Below are positions 18,886-28,239 of a stretch of DNA of 64,000 nucleotides, in pieces. Position 1 is the stretch's first letter; every line of letters starts with the position of its first letter. Source of the stretch: Bacillus smithii (GTDB lineage Bacteria; Bacillota; Bacilli; Bacillales; DSM-4216); assembly GCF_001050115.1 (NCBI RefSeq), contig NZ_CP012024.1, forward strand, positions 1,530,001-1,594,000, written 5' to 3'. The notes beneath the pieces were generated by a model, which made no database searches, was not told the origin of the DNA, and saw only the letters and a program-made list of their open reading frames with translations. Both the position numbers and the translations under genes were made by a program.

Positions 18886-20692
18886 GCTTATAAAGACATT
18901 AGGGCTCGAACGGACGAAGGGATTCTTGCTGCGTCATGGCTGGCATTGCGGGGTGAAGGATGCACAGAAAGCATTGGAAATGGATTGGGATAATAAAAAG
19001 GAACTTTTATATGTCGGTCCAAAAATGCATACGCTGCACGGTTATTTGGAAGAAGCAGAGCTGCTCGTTGCCGAAGCAGATTTTTCGAATGGATGGATGC
19101 ACCATGAAGCGATCTGGAAAAATTCTTATGAGGCTGAAGAACATTTGAAAAAGTTTGGTCCAAGCAACGATCCTGTTTGTCACACGTTAGTCGGCTATGC
19201 AAGCGGGTATCTGTCCACCATTCTCGGGAAAAAAGTCATCGCCAAAGAGATTGAGTGTAAAGCGATGGGACACAAACATTGTCATGCAGTATGCCGGACT
19301 GTGGAAGAATGGAATGGCGAAATAGATAACGAATTGAAATTTTATGAGGCTGATAATATTATTGGTGAGCTGGATCAAACATTTGAAAAACTAAAAATAG
19401 AAAGAGATAATTTCAGCAGAGCTTATGTGGTCCATCAAAAACTGATGGAAGAAGTATTGAAGGAACATGATTTGTCTTCAATAGCCAAAGTTCTTCATCA
19501 AATTTCCAAATTGCCGGTTTTCATTGAAGACGTGAATGTACAACTGATTGCTGCATCAGGTATTCCGGAGCAAGAAGCTTCTCTCTTTTCTGAAAAACTA
19601 AAGAAGTGCTTTCATAAGAATAGACAAAAATATTCAGATAATTTAAAATACTCAAAACAAACTTTGTTTTTAAATTGTTCTCCGGAGCATAAAAGGATGA
19701 TTACACCGATTTACCTGCATCGAAAAATTGTCGGCTATTGTTCTTTTCTTTACCGCGAAACGGTGCCGCAGGAGGTCGATAAGTTAATTTTAGAACATGG
19801 AGCACTGGCTTGTTCGCTTTATTTATTGAATGAACGCACTCGTTTTAATACCGAACAACGAATTAAAGGTCATTTTTTAGAAGATATTTTATCCAATCGG
19901 ATGACATTGGAAGAATTGACCGAACGGGCTTATTATTTAGGATTTCAATTAAAAGATCCATACTTTATGATTGCAGTTCACAGTTTGCTTCAAAAGCCAT
20001 CCGTTAAAGAAGAACTGGAATTTAACGATGAATTGATTAATGAGCTTTCGGCATTTATGAAAGATCAAAGAATCAATGCCTTGTTTGGCCAAAAATCGGG
20101 TAAAGTCATTATTCTATTATCGGAATGTCTATTATTAAAAAACAAAATGAAAAAGGAAATATTTTGTCAAACATTAATGGACCATTGCCTGAAAAAATTT
20201 CCTTCCCGTTTATTTAAATTAGGCATCAGTTCGACTTCCCTGTCAATTGAAGAGGCCCCACAATTATATGAAGAATGTCTCTCGGCGCTGAGGGCTGCGA
20301 ACCTTCATCAAAAAATCATTTTCTTTGACTCCTTGGGAATTGAAGGAGTCATGTTTCAAATGAAAAATATGAACCCTATTCAAAAATTCATTCATAAAAT
20401 GCTGGGAAAGTTATTGGAACAAGATAAAAGCAGGAATATGGAATTAACGAAAACGCTTTACTATTACTTAAGCAACGGCTGTAGTGTGCACAAAACCGCC
20501 CGGGCGATGAATTTTTCCATTAGTGGTTTACGTTATCGACTGCAAAAAATCACCGATATTTTACAAACCGATATCAACGTCCCAAGCGTCGGTTATCAAT
20601 TGTATGTATCTCTTCAGTTTTTAATTTATTGGGGAGAACTTGACATCGATTTAAATGCTCAATCGGAGGAAGAGAAAACGATCGGCGATTGA
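18872..20692 (+). CDS. XylR_N-V4R-PucR type aromatic catabolism regulator (frameshifted at 5' end)
   Basis: 606-residue frame with an aromatic-sensing XylR N-terminal domain (about 1-75, LGLERTKGFLLRHGWHCG) and a V4R domain (about 80-150, with the ECKAMGHKHC signature). A central linker follows, then a C-terminal PucR-type helix-turn-helix (about 540-600, SVHKTARAMNFSISGLRYRLQ). The sigma-54 AAA+ module of classical XylR is absent, so it should act as a PucR-like activator. No ribosome site precedes ATG 18872; the true start is at 18769 in another frame. The gene is thus either frameshifted or carries a sequencing error. It likely controlled the catechol genes around it. Confidence 0.75.
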   Translation: MLRHELIKTLGLERTKGFLLRHGWHCGVKDAQKALEMDWDNKKELLYVGPKMHTLHGYLEEAELLVAEADFSNGWMHHEAIWKNSYEAEEHLKKFGPSNDPVCHTLVGYASGYLSTILGKKVIAKEIECKAMGHKHCHAVCRTVEEWNGEIDNELKFYEADNIIGELDQTFEKLKIERDNFSRAYVVHQKLMEEVLKEHDLSSIAKVLHQISKLPVFIEDVNVQLIAASGIPEQEASLFSEKLKKCFHKNRQKYSDNLKYSKQTLFLNCSPEHKRMITPIYLHRKIVGYCSFLYRETVPQEVDKLILEHGALACSLYLLNERTRFNTEQRIKGHFLEDILSNRMTLEELTERAYYLGFQLKDPYFMIAVHSLLQKPSVKEELEFNDELINELSAFMKDQRINALFGQKSGKVIILLSECLLLKNKMKKEIFCQTLMDHCLKKFPSRLFKLGISSTSLSIEEAPQLYEECLSALRAANLHQKIIFFDSLGIEGVMFQMKNMNPIQKFIHKMLGKLLEQDKSRNMELTKTLYYYLSNGCSVHKTARAMNFSISGLRYRLQKITDILQTDINVPSVGYQLYVSLQFLIYWGELDIDLNAQSEEEKTIGD

Positions 20693-20955
20693 AACGGATG
20701 ATAAAAAGATGCGACAATCATTGAATGAGAACTCTGAAGGAACAGTAAACATTAATACCGTTAAAAGAGCTGTCCACTAGATGATTTCCGTGACTCTCAA
20801 TATCTTCAAGAATATCATTCTTGTTTCCTGATGATTGCGATTCCCTTGAAAAAACGCAAAGAATTCCGTCGACAACACTTTTGTTTCTGTTTCCACGACT
20901 GACATCCATATGCGATTATTCTTTTAATCTATTCCATTGTAGGAGGTAAATTTGA

Positions 20956-21645
20956 ATGAGCAGCACCTATGTCTATAAAACGCTTCTCCCTTCTGTCATA
21001 GAGGATGGAAAGAAATATCCAGTTGTTTTTGCACTGCACGGTATAGGATATAACGAACAGCACATGCTCGCGGTAGTGGAAGAACTAAAAGAAGAATTTA
21101 TTTTGATAGGCATTCGGGGCGATCTCCCTTATGAAGAAGGATATGCTTACTATTATTTAAAAGAATACGGAAATCCAGAACGTAAGTTATTCGATGATAG
21201 TATAGACAAACTTAAAGAGTTTATTGAATATACGTTCCAACAGTATCCAATAGATTCTGACAGAGTCTATTTTATCGGTTTCAGTCAAGGAGCTATTCTA
21301 AGCATGACTCTTGCGTTGGCACTGGGGGATACTGTGAAAGGAATGGTCGCCATGAACGGATATATACCATCCTTTGTAAAGGAAGAATATCCAATAAAAT
21401 CTATCTCTCATTTATCCGTGTTTCTAACCCAATGAGAATCGGATTCTATCTTTCCATTACAAGTGGGGCAAGAAAACTATGATTATTTGCGTAAACATGC
21501 AGGATCTGTAAAATATACAATTTATCCGTCTGGACACGAAATTACACAAGACATCCAGCGAGATGCAGTGGCATGGCTGCGTTACGATTGTTTCAATGCC
21601 CGTCGAAATCACAAATCCAGCAGCATTGCCTCAAATGATCGTTGA
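20956..21645 (+). pseudogene. Alpha/beta-hydrolase (carboxylesterase) with premature TGA
   Basis: Phospholipase/carboxylesterase-type hydrolase. It has FALHGIGYNE near residue 25-34, nucleophile elbow GFSQGAIL near residue 112, and the general-base histidine in PSGHEIT near codon 195. The frame is stopped at 21433-21435 by TGA. Reading continues in the same frame with ESDSIFPLQVGQENY, which is the acid-loop region expected for the family. A glycine codon GGA changed to TGA would explain it. The predicted short product lacks the catalytic Asp and His. RBS GTAGGAGG precedes the ATG. Confidence 0.75.
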
Positions 21646-21698
21646 ATTTTTATCTATTTGAAGATTTCATCGACTAACGAAATGGAGGAAATTCTATT

Positions 21699-22517
21699 AT
21701 GATGGATAAGGGAAAATATGTGGACGTTCAAGGAATTCAAACTCATTATCACGAAGAAGGAAAGGGAGAACCGCTTCTTCTTATACATGGCTCTGGCCCC
21801 GGGGTCTCTGCTTGGGCGAATTGGCGGTTAGTATTTCCTATTCTGTCCCGGCATTATCATTTATACGCTCCTGATGTCGTGGGATTCGGATACACAGAAA
21901 GGCCAGAAAATATTCAATATTCTGTGGATTTGTGGGTCGAACACATGATTGCTTTTATCGAAACGATGAATCTTCGCAACGTGTCGATTATCGGTAATTC
22001 CATGGGCGGTGCTTTAGCGCTGCATGTTGCCAATCGACGTCCCGATCTTGTCAAAAAAATCATTTTGATGGGGAGCACCGGCATTGAATTTCCGATCACG
22101 GCAGAATTGGATGCCGTGTGGGGTTATACGCCAAGCATAGAAAACATGAAAAAGCTCATTTCGATCTTTTCCAATGATCAAAGCATGGCAGAAAATGATA
22201 ATTTAGTAAAAATGCGCTATGAATCCAGTATAGAACCTGGGTTCCAAGAAGCGTTCTCTGCTATGTTTCCGGCACCTCGGCAAAGACATGTGAATGCTTT
22301 AGCCCTTACGGAAAACCAATTAAGTAAAATAGAAATTCCGATTTTACTGATTCACGGAAGAGAAGATCGGGTCATCCCATTAGAAAAGACAAACTGGAAA
22401 TTATCCCAAATTATTCCGAATGCGGAACTCCATGTTTTTCCCAATTGCGGACATTGGGTGCAAATCGAGAAAACCGAACCTTTTATAGGTCAGGTGATAG
22501 AATTTTTAAAAAAATAA
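21699..22517 (+). CDS. XylF/DmpD-like meta-cleavage product hydrolase
   Basis: Alpha/beta-hydrolase of 272 residues resembling 2-hydroxymuconic semialdehyde hydrolases (C-C bond hydrolysis after catechol opening). It has the oxyanion motif HGSGPGVSAWANW at 30-42, the nucleophile Ser101 in GNSMGG, an aspartate in HGREDRVIP, and the histidine in NCGHWVQIE. RBS ATGGAGGAAATT precedes the ATG. It is the last gene of the aromatic island and chemically follows the catechol 2,3-dioxygenase at 16.0 kb. Other alpha/beta hydrolases share these motifs, so the substrate is inferred partly from context. Confidence 0.82.
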   Translation: MMDKGKYVDVQGIQTHYHEEGKGEPLLLIHGSGPGVSAWANWRLVFPILSRHYHLYAPDVVGFGYTERPENIQYSVDLWVEHMIAFIETMNLRNVSIIGNSMGGALALHVANRRPDLVKKIILMGSTGIEFPITAELDAVWGYTPSIENMKKLISIFSNDQSMAENDNLVKMRYESSIEPGFQEAFSAMFPAPRQRHVNALALTENQLSKIEIPILLIHGREDRVIPLEKTNWKLSQIIPNAELHVFPNCGHWVQIEKTEPFIGQVIEFLKK

Positions 22518-22640
22518 GCGGATTTCAATTTGATTTGCCATAGGAGAATCAATGAGCCTATTATCAGTGAAGGAACAGGATAAGATGAAAACCTTTACAA
22601 TAATAAACAAAAATACAAATATAAGAAATGGATTTTTCAC

Positions 22641-22664
22641 CCCCTGATGAACAGGGGTTTTTAC
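22641..22664 (+). terminator. Terminator after hydrolase
   Basis: CCCCTG / CAGGGG stem (22641-22646, 22652-22657) with a TTTTT tail. Confidence 0.75.
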
Positions 22665-22762
22665 GGATGAAACGATTTTGTATGCAATTTTTGACAAAGA
22701 AACAGACATCCAAAGTGAATGAAATTATCATGGAAAGGCTGGCAAACAGTTTATTTTGAATA

Positions 22763-22815
22763 TTGACATGAAACCAAATGGTTTCATATAATATAAAACG
22801 AAACCATTTGGTTTC
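22763..22815 (+). promoter_or_regulatory. Promoter with two palindromic operators and no intact gene
   Basis: Strong promoter with -35 TTGACA (22763-22768), 18-bp spacer and -10 TATAAT (22787-22792). Two 16-bp palindromes, GAAACCAAATGGTTTC (22770-22785, in the spacer) and GAAACCATTTGGTTTC (22800-22815, at the transcript start), differ only in the centre. Such sites suit a TetR-type dimer. No TetR gene is adjacent, and the next start codon is aborted. Confidence 0.8.
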
Positions 22816-22822
22816 ATAATAA

Positions 22823-22856
22823 AAAGGAGTGATTGAATAAAAGAATAGTCATTTAG
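22823..22856 (+). other. Ribosome site with aborted 7-codon frame
   Basis: AAAAGGAGTGA is followed by TTG at 22833 and codons for MNKRIVI, then TAG. It looks like the first codons of a gene whose remainder has been lost. The next 240 bp, up to the SRPBCC gene at 23096, hold no continuation I can recognise. Confidence 0.4.
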
Positions 22857-23095
22857 AAAGCAACGTTTATAAGAAGGACAAGTCTTCGTTTCTCTATTGA
22901 TAAGTTCAGCTCAAAAAAAGGATGAAAGAATATTGAAACGAGGGCAACTGAAATAAGGATAAGGATTCTTTTATTGAAAAAGAATAGTAACTGAGTATTG
23001 TGCTGAGATGGTTGGCCGCAAAGTAGTCAATAAAGAGATGTAGTCTGCAAAGATAATGCTACTACATACAGAAAATTTTTTGGGAGGGTATAGCA

Positions 23096-23515
23096 TTGAC
23101 AACGGAAAAAAATATTTCTGACATTCGTCATACTTATGTATTTAACGCACCGATTCAAAAAGTTTGGGAGGCTGTCTCGACTTCGGAAGGTCTTGCTGCA
23201 TGGTTTATGCCAAATGATTTTCAGCCTATAGTAGGCCATGAATTTCACTTACATGCAGGCCCTTATGGCATGTCTCCTTGTAAAGTGGTAGAAATAGATC
23301 CGCCTCATCGTCTGTCCTTCCGTTGGGGGAAAGACTGGACCCTTACATTCGAATTAAAAGAGCTTGACGGCAAGACGGAGTTTACGCTCATCCATTCTGG
23401 TTGGGACGCAAACAAAGTGACGGAATTCGGAGAATCTCATACGGTCGTACGCGATCGGATGGATCAGGGATGGTCTCGACTTAAAAAATCTCTTGGAGCG
23501 TACGTCGAAGCTTAA
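23096..23515 (+). CDS. SRPBCC/AHSA1-domain protein
   Basis: 139-residue START/Bet v 1-like protein of the activator-of-Hsp90 ATPase homolog group. It opens with IRHTYVFNAPIQKVWEAVST, has the pocket segment AAWFMPNDF and the late MDQGWSRLKKSL helix. These domains form a hydrophobic cavity of unknown ligand. The start is TTG 23096 behind GGGAGGG. It is directly followed, without a gap, by an ArsR-type regulator, a pairing seen often in Bacilli, so the two are probably an autoregulated pair. Confidence 0.87.
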   Translation: MTTEKNISDIRHTYVFNAPIQKVWEAVSTSEGLAAWFMPNDFQPIVGHEFHLHAGPYGMSPCKVVEIDPPHRLSFRWGKDWTLTFELKELDGKTEFTLIHSGWDANKVTEFGESHTVVRDRMDQGWSRLKKSLGAYVEA

Positions 23516-23516
23516 A

Positions 23517-23894
23517 ATGGCCGCTTTATCATCGAAACATGACGTCTTTCAAGCCATCGCTGATCCTACTCGTCGCAAGTTGTTAAAATTGCTGGCTGAA
23601 AAGGAGATGCCTGTTACCGTAATAAGTGGACATTTTCCAATAAGTCGGACAGCTGTTTCTAAACATTTGCGCATTTTGGCAGATGCAGGTCTTGTCAAAG
23701 AGAGAAAAGTTGGGCGAGAGACGCGCTATCGACTGGAACCTGCACCACTGCTTGAATTGAAACAGTGGCTGACCTTTTATGAACGATTTTGGGAAAATAA
23801 AATGGCAATGCTTCAACATTACGTTGAAAACGGCGAGGCAAGTGATTTGAAACTTGTTGAATCCAAACATGATGGAGAAGAATTTAAAGAGTAG
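23517..23894 (+). CDS. ArsR-family winged-helix regulator
   Basis: Repressor of about 125 residues. Family marks are FQAIADPTRRKLLKLL at the N-terminus and the recognition segment FPISRTAVSKHLRILADAGLV near residues 45-65, followed by the winged REVGRETRYRLEP-like region. No metal-binding cysteines are visible, so it is not a metal sensor of the ArsR/CadC type. ATG 23517 lies 1 bp after the upstream stop, suggesting translational coupling; a TTG at 23493 is an alternative. It probably regulates itself and the SRPBCC gene. Confidence 0.87.
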   Translation: MAALSSKHDVFQAIADPTRRKLLKLLAEKEMPVTVISGHFPISRTAVSKHLRILADAGLVKERKVGRETRYRLEPAPLLELKQWLTFYERFWENKMAMLQHYVENGEASDLKLVESKHDGEEFKE

Positions 23895-23935
23895 AAAAAA
23901 TAGAAATCATGAAATGAACGTTTGATCAAAAAATG

Positions 23936-23985
23936 GAAGGCTGACTTAAACATTGCTTTAGCGATGTTGAGTCAGCCTTCTTTGC
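23936..23985 (+). terminator. Strong terminator after SRPBCC/ArsR pair
   Basis: Near-perfect 17-bp stem starting GAAGGCTGACTTAAACAT and closing ATGTTGAGTCAGCCTTC (23936-23953, 23964-23980), followed by TTTGC. The same AAGGCTGACTCAAC arm occurs alone near 15512. The 400-bp gap from here to the chemoreceptor holds AT-rich sequence with no gene visible. Confidence 0.85.
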
Positions 23986-24385
23986 ATTTAGTGGATGGGA
24001 CTGTACATTTATGAGGTTTTTTAATTTCATTTGATAGCGCGAAATTCCTTATTCAATCATTTTTTGTTGCTTAGAGGACTCCTTTCACTTTTATTTTGGT
24101 GAGCCTCATAGAATATATCATTGAATTTCCATAAAAGCAGAAATTTTGTAAAAAAGATATTTTACCTATAAAAATAACATACTTTTGTACGATAATATAA
24201 TTGTAAATTAATAATGAGAATAGATTGATAATCATAGAGGATGGGATAAAGGACTTAATAGTTTTGGGGTACTTTCATCCCTGTTTTTTACAACTAGTAT
24301 GAATCAAAAATTGGGTAGATGAATGCTAAAGTGATCAGACGTAAAATAATGCGTCACATCAAAACAGAAAGGAAGTAGCTATTAA

Positions 24386-25546
24386 ATGAATATAAAGGTT
24401 AAGGTGATTGGGCTATTATGTGCATCCTTTTTCTTGCCTACAATTTTTTTATTGCTTTATTTCGCCGATCATTCTTTCGATTGGCTAATCGGATTCGCAA
24501 TTTTAATTTCTTTTATTTTTATTCTGATTTCAATTGTTTTCGTGAATCGAAATATTCCGATTGAATCTCATTCAATTCATGATGAAAATCGAGATACACC
24601 CGCCGAAAATAATGAACAGATCGTTTTCATCAAAAGCATTGAGCAAGATGTGAAAGAATTAATGGATTCTTTGCAGACAATCAGTAGTGAATTTGATCAT
24701 TTTTCCAAAATGTCTTCGGATATTTTGGAAGGCGCTATGATTCAGTCTAAAAATGTAGAAAAAAGTACCGAAGCTATGATGGATATTTCATCCGGAATTC
24801 AACAAATTGCTTCCAATGCGGAGAACGTATCCAATACATCAACGGCAACCTTGCAAACTGTTGCAGAGGGATCTAGGGCTATTGATACGGTCATTGGTCA
24901 AATGAGATCGATTCATCAAAAAGTAGAAAATCTTTCAAATGTTATTACCGATTTGTCTAAGTTTTCTAGGGAGATCGGAAATATCGTCAAAACGATTACG
25001 GATATTTCAAGTCAAACGAACTTATTAGCGTTAAACGCGGCAATTGAAGCAGCACGTGCTGGAGAGCATGGAAAAGGATTTGCTGTAGTGGCAGATGAAG
25101 TAAGAAAATTATCTGAACAGGCGGCTTCTTCAACGAGTCAAATTAGTGAAATTGTTTCAACAATCCAAGAAAATATTTCAAAATCTGTGGAATATATGAA
25201 CGAAGGAAAAGAAGAAGTGACAAATGGGATGCGTATCGTTAATGACGCCAAACACGCTTTTGAAGTGATTCAATCAGATATAAACGATGTTTCACAACAA
25301 ATTACAGAAGTATCGGCCGCTGTTCAAGAACTTTCAGCTGGCTCTGAAGAAATAAGAAAAATTACTGATTTCACCAGAAAAGTTCAAAATGGTGGTGTCA
25401 AAAAAATCAATAATATGAAAGAACTTTTGGAAGAGTTTATAACATCAGCCAAAATGAGCCTTTCAACCGCTCAACGCTTGTATCAAAAAATAAATCATTC
25501 AAATGAAAAGGGGGATATAGACGATGAAACATCAACTATTCATTGA
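24386..25546 (+). CDS. Methyl-accepting chemotaxis-type protein without sensor domain
   Basis: 386-residue chemoreceptor-like protein. Two N-terminal membrane helices (about 5-27 and 32-53) are joined by only a few residues, so there is no extracellular ligand domain and no recognisable HAMP. The rest is a cytoplasmic coiled coil with the CheA/CheW-binding hairpin tip ([22 protein letters not shown], centred near residue 220) and [10 protein letters not shown]-type heptads. It could sense membrane state or act through a partner. The last 23 bp overlap the following ligase gene, so the two are translationally linked. RBS AAAGGAAG precedes ATG. Confidence 0.87.
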   Translation: MNIKVKVIGLLCASFFLPTIFLLLYFADHSFDWLIGFAILISFIFILISIVFVNRNIPIESHSIHDENRDTPAENNEQIVFIKSIEQDVKELMDSLQTISSEFDHFSKMSSDILEGAMIQSKNVEKSTEAMMDISSGIQQIASNAENVSNTSTATLQTVAEGSRAIDTVIGQMRSIHQKVENLSNVITDLSKFSREIGNIVKTITDISSQTNLLALNAAIEAARAGEHGKGFAVVADEVRKLSEQAASSTSQISEIVSTIQENISKSVEYMNEGKEEVTNGMRIVNDAKHAFEVIQSDINDVSQQITEVSAAVQELSAGSEEIRKITDFTRKVQNGGVKKINNMKELLEEFITSAKMSLSTAQRLYQKINHSNEKGDIDDETSTIH

Positions 25547-26729
25547 GGCGGCCATGCGATCCAAGCTTTATCAAAACAAGTTAAAAAATATCAATCTTGA
25601 AGATTGGAATAGCATTCCTTTTACAACGAAAGAGGATCTTAGAAAGGCGGATACATATGATGTACTAGGTGTTCCACTACATCAAGTGGCTACTTATCAT
25701 GAGACGAGCGGAACAACGGGTACTCCTACTCCAAGTTGGTACAGCCATAAAGATCACGAACATGGAGCCCAAGTCGTTCTTCGATCTGCTCTAAAAATAA
25801 ATGATCAGGATATCGTTTTAAATCGGTTTCCTTTTGCGTTGGCCATCCCTTCATTTATTGTATATGATGCGTGTCAAAATGCCGGGGCCGTTCATATTGG
25901 CGTCGATAAAGCAAGCATGGTTACTCCTGATCGGCGTGTGATCGAAATTATACAACGAACTCATCCTACTGTTTTAACCATGCTTCCATCCGAAGCTGAA
26001 AAATTGTACCATGTCGGTATGCAAATGGGGGTTCATTTTCCGACTCAAGGTTTAAGGGCATTACTTTTAGCAGGTGAACTTGTTTCTCCGGCAAGAAAAA
26101 AATACATTGAAAACATGTGGGGTGTTCCGGTTCACATGTTGTTTGGTAGTACGGAGACAGGCGGACTGTTTATGACATGTGAAAATGGACATTATCATCT
26201 TGACAATACGAATGTATTAATTGAAGTAGTAGATGATTCAGGAATCCCTGTTGAAATTGGGAAGACAGGTAATTGTGTGATTTCTTCATCAAGAGAAGGG
26301 ATGCCGCTGCTTAGATATTTTAATCAAGATATCATCCAATTAATGGATGGAGCACATTGCGATTGTAAAAAAACGGAACCGATCATGATCCACTATGGTC
26401 GAAAAGAAGATGTTATCGAATATCAAAACAAGTCTGTCAACTTTTATGAACTGCAAGAGGCTGTTTATACACTTAGTAGGGTCCCATTTATGTGGAAAAT
26501 GAAAACTTCAAGGAATCGAGTACAATTTTTATGTCAGTTCATTGAACCAATTGGAGAAGCTATCTTATCGGCTATTCAACATGAATTATGTGAAAAATTG
26601 GGATTTGAAGTGGATATTCAACCAACAGAGATCATTCCCCTTAAAAAATTGACGGATAAACCTGCTTATGGGAAATATGCCTACATAGAACGTGAATGTG
26701 CCGATGAACATGAATTACTTATAAAATAG
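25524..26729 (+). CDS. PaaK-like adenylate-forming (CoA ligase) protein
   Basis: 401-residue member of the ANL adenylating superfamily resembling phenylacetate-CoA ligases. It has the phosphate loop [14 protein letters not shown] near residues 60-75, [13 protein letters not shown], the aromatic-acid-pocket GSTETGG near 210, and LLRYFNQDI. The hinge motif [10 protein letters not shown] and a C-terminal lysine in KPAYGKYAY follow. It likely activates an organic acid to an acyl-AMP or CoA thioester. RBS GGGGGATA lies inside the end of the chemoreceptor gene. The acid substrate is unknown. Confidence 0.8.
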   Translation: MKHQLFIEAAMRSKLYQNKLKNINLEDWNSIPFTTKEDLRKADTYDVLGVPLHQVATYHETSGTTGTPTPSWYSHKDHEHGAQVVLRSALKINDQDIVLNRFPFALAIPSFIVYDACQNAGAVHIGVDKASMVTPDRRVIEIIQRTHPTVLTMLPSEAEKLYHVGMQMGVHFPTQGLRALLLAGELVSPARKKYIENMWGVPVHMLFGSTETGGLFMTCENGHYHLDNTNVLIEVVDDSGIPVEIGKTGNCVISSSREGMPLLRYFNQDIIQLMDGAHCDCKKTEPIMIHYGRKEDVIEYQNKSVNFYELQEAVYTLSRVPFMWKMKTSRNRVQFLCQFIEPIGEAILSAIQHELCEKLGFEVDIQPTEIIPLKKLTDKPAYGKYAYIERECADEHELLIK

Positions 26730-26804
26730 AAGAAAGGTTACAGGGGGATAAGCAAATAGATTTATTTGAGTATTCACTTTTTTAAATCAGTTTTTTTATT
26801 CGAA

Positions 26805-26841
26805 CGCAATACTTCATTTGAGGTGTTGCGCTTTCTTTTTT
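26805..26841 (+). terminator. Terminator after PaaK-like gene
   Basis: CGCAATACTT / AGGTGTTGCG stem (with G-U pairs; 26805-26814, 26821-26830) followed by CTTTCTTTTTT. The next 260 bp to yrrT have no clear riboswitch. Confidence 0.75.
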
Positions 26842-27107
26842 GTCTAGAAATTTCGGTGGGGAAAACTTTATTGGATTTCTATAATAATATTATGTAAACA
26901 AATTTTAACCATCCCATTATTGATTAAAAAAGGAGTTTAAATCGGTAATCGCAAATCCTTTCTTTCAGCATATTTATAAAACAATACGAAATCCTGTATG
27001 AGTCTAATATTGGAAGAAAATAAACCAATATGTATTCATTGCGATTTGAAGTGGGAAGTGTTAACATGTTATTCGGATTTATTTTATAGGATATGGAGGA
27101 ATTGGGA

Positions 27108-27782
27108 TTGGGCAGAGAATTTAATGAGCTATTTGACGAATGGTCCCATTCTTATGATCAAACAGTGTCTGGTCAAGATGCTGAATATGTAGAAGTATTT
27201 TCTAAATATGATGAGATTCTTTCAACAGTTGCTGACAAAGCGAAAGGTATTGTTGTAGAATTTGGAGTTGGGACAGGAAATTTAACGACTAAATTGGTTC
27301 AAAAAGGTTTGCATGTAATTGGAATCGAACCATCTTCCAATATGAGGAAAATCGCTCGAAATAAGCTTCCAAATGTAAAAATTATAGATGGTGATTTCCT
27401 TGATTTTGATGTTACAGAGAAAATCGATACTTTTGTGAGCACGTATGCTTTCCACCACTTAACGGATGTTGAAAAAAGAAAAGCGATTGCCAAATTCAGA
27501 CAAAGATTAAATCCGCTTGGCCGTGTTGTATTTGCTGATACCGTTTTTGCCACAGATGAGGATAAGCAAGAAATGATACAGGAATCTTATAAAAAAGGTT
27601 TCAATCGTCTTGCTGAAGATTTGCAGCGTGAATATTATACGACCATTCCTGTACTTACGAATTTATTTGAGGAAAATGGTTTTAACGTTTCATTTACGCA
27701 ATTAAATCGCTTTGTGTGGCTAATGGATGCAAAATTAAAAGGAGATGATAAACATGACGGAACAAAAGAAAATGAACGTTGA
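27108..27782 (+). CDS. yrrT: YrrT-like SAM-dependent methyltransferase
   Basis: Class I methyltransferase of 224 residues. The protein starts [12 protein letters not shown], the same opening as Bacillus YrrT. The SAM-binding motif [12 protein letters not shown] lies near residue 50, the acidic loop GIEPS near 70, and [11 protein letters not shown] near 115. TTG 27108 is chosen because GGAGGAA sits upstream and because of the MGREF N-terminus; ATG 27093 overlaps the ribosome site. It is the first gene of yrrT-luxS-mccA-mccB, the methionine-to-cysteine operon. The methyl acceptor is unknown. Confidence 0.88.
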   Translation: MGREFNELFDEWSHSYDQTVSGQDAEYVEVFSKYDEILSTVADKAKGIVVEFGVGTGNLTTKLVQKGLHVIGIEPSSNMRKIARNKLPNVKIIDGDFLDFDVTEKIDTFVSTYAFHHLTDVEKRKAIAKFRQRLNPLGRVVFADTVFATDEDKQEMIQESYKKGFNRLAEDLQREYYTTIPVLTNLFEENGFNVSFTQLNRFVWLMDAKLKGDDKHDGTKENER

Positions 27783-28224
27783 AAGTTTTAATTTAGATCA
27801 TACAAAAGTGAAAGCCCCTTATGTTCGTTTGGCAGGTATTAAAGAGGGGATTCATGGAGATGTCATTCGCAAATACGATATTCGTTTTTGCCAACCGAAC
27901 AAAGAACACATGGATATGCCAGGACTTCATTCTTTGGAACATATGATGGCAGAATTCAGCCGCAACTATTCTGATAAAATAGTCGATATAAGTCCGATGG
28001 GATGCCAAACGGGTTTTTATTTTACTGTTATCAATCATGATGACTATGATGAAGTTCTTGATATCATTGAAAAAACACTTAAAGATGTTTTAAAAGCAAC
28101 AGAAGTTCCGGCTTGCAATGAAGTTCAATGCGGCTGGGCAGCAAGCCATTCATTAGAAGGGGCAAAAGAAATTGCAAGAAAAATGTTAGCGAAACGTGAT
28201 GAATGGAAACAAGTTTTTGCCTAA
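27754..28224 (+). CDS. luxS: S-ribosylhomocysteine lyase LuxS
   Basis: 156-residue metalloenzyme splitting S-ribosylhomocysteine to homocysteine and DPD, the precursor of autoinducer-2. The metal site HSLEH spans residues 59-63 with Cys126 in QCGW, and catalytic Cys84 sits in [11 protein letters not shown] at 27754 follows AAAAGGAGATGAT and overlaps yrrT by 29 bp. In Bacillus subtilis this operon position holds mtnN; here luxS takes the place, so a nucleosidase (mtnN/pfs) must act from elsewhere. Homocysteine produced feeds the next gene. Confidence 0.97.
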   Translation: MTEQKKMNVESFNLDHTKVKAPYVRLAGIKEGIHGDVIRKYDIRFCQPNKEHMDMPGLHSLEHMMAEFSRNYSDKIVDISPMGCQTGFYFTVINHDDYDEVLDIIEKTLKDVLKATEVPACNEVQCGWAASHSLEGAKEIARKMLAKRDEWKQVFA

Positions 28225-28239
28225 AATGGGGAATGAAAA

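Noticed and set aside
26842-27107. SAM riboswitch or T-box before the yrrT operon
   Set aside because: None of the conserved S-box or T-box sequence motifs could be seen.
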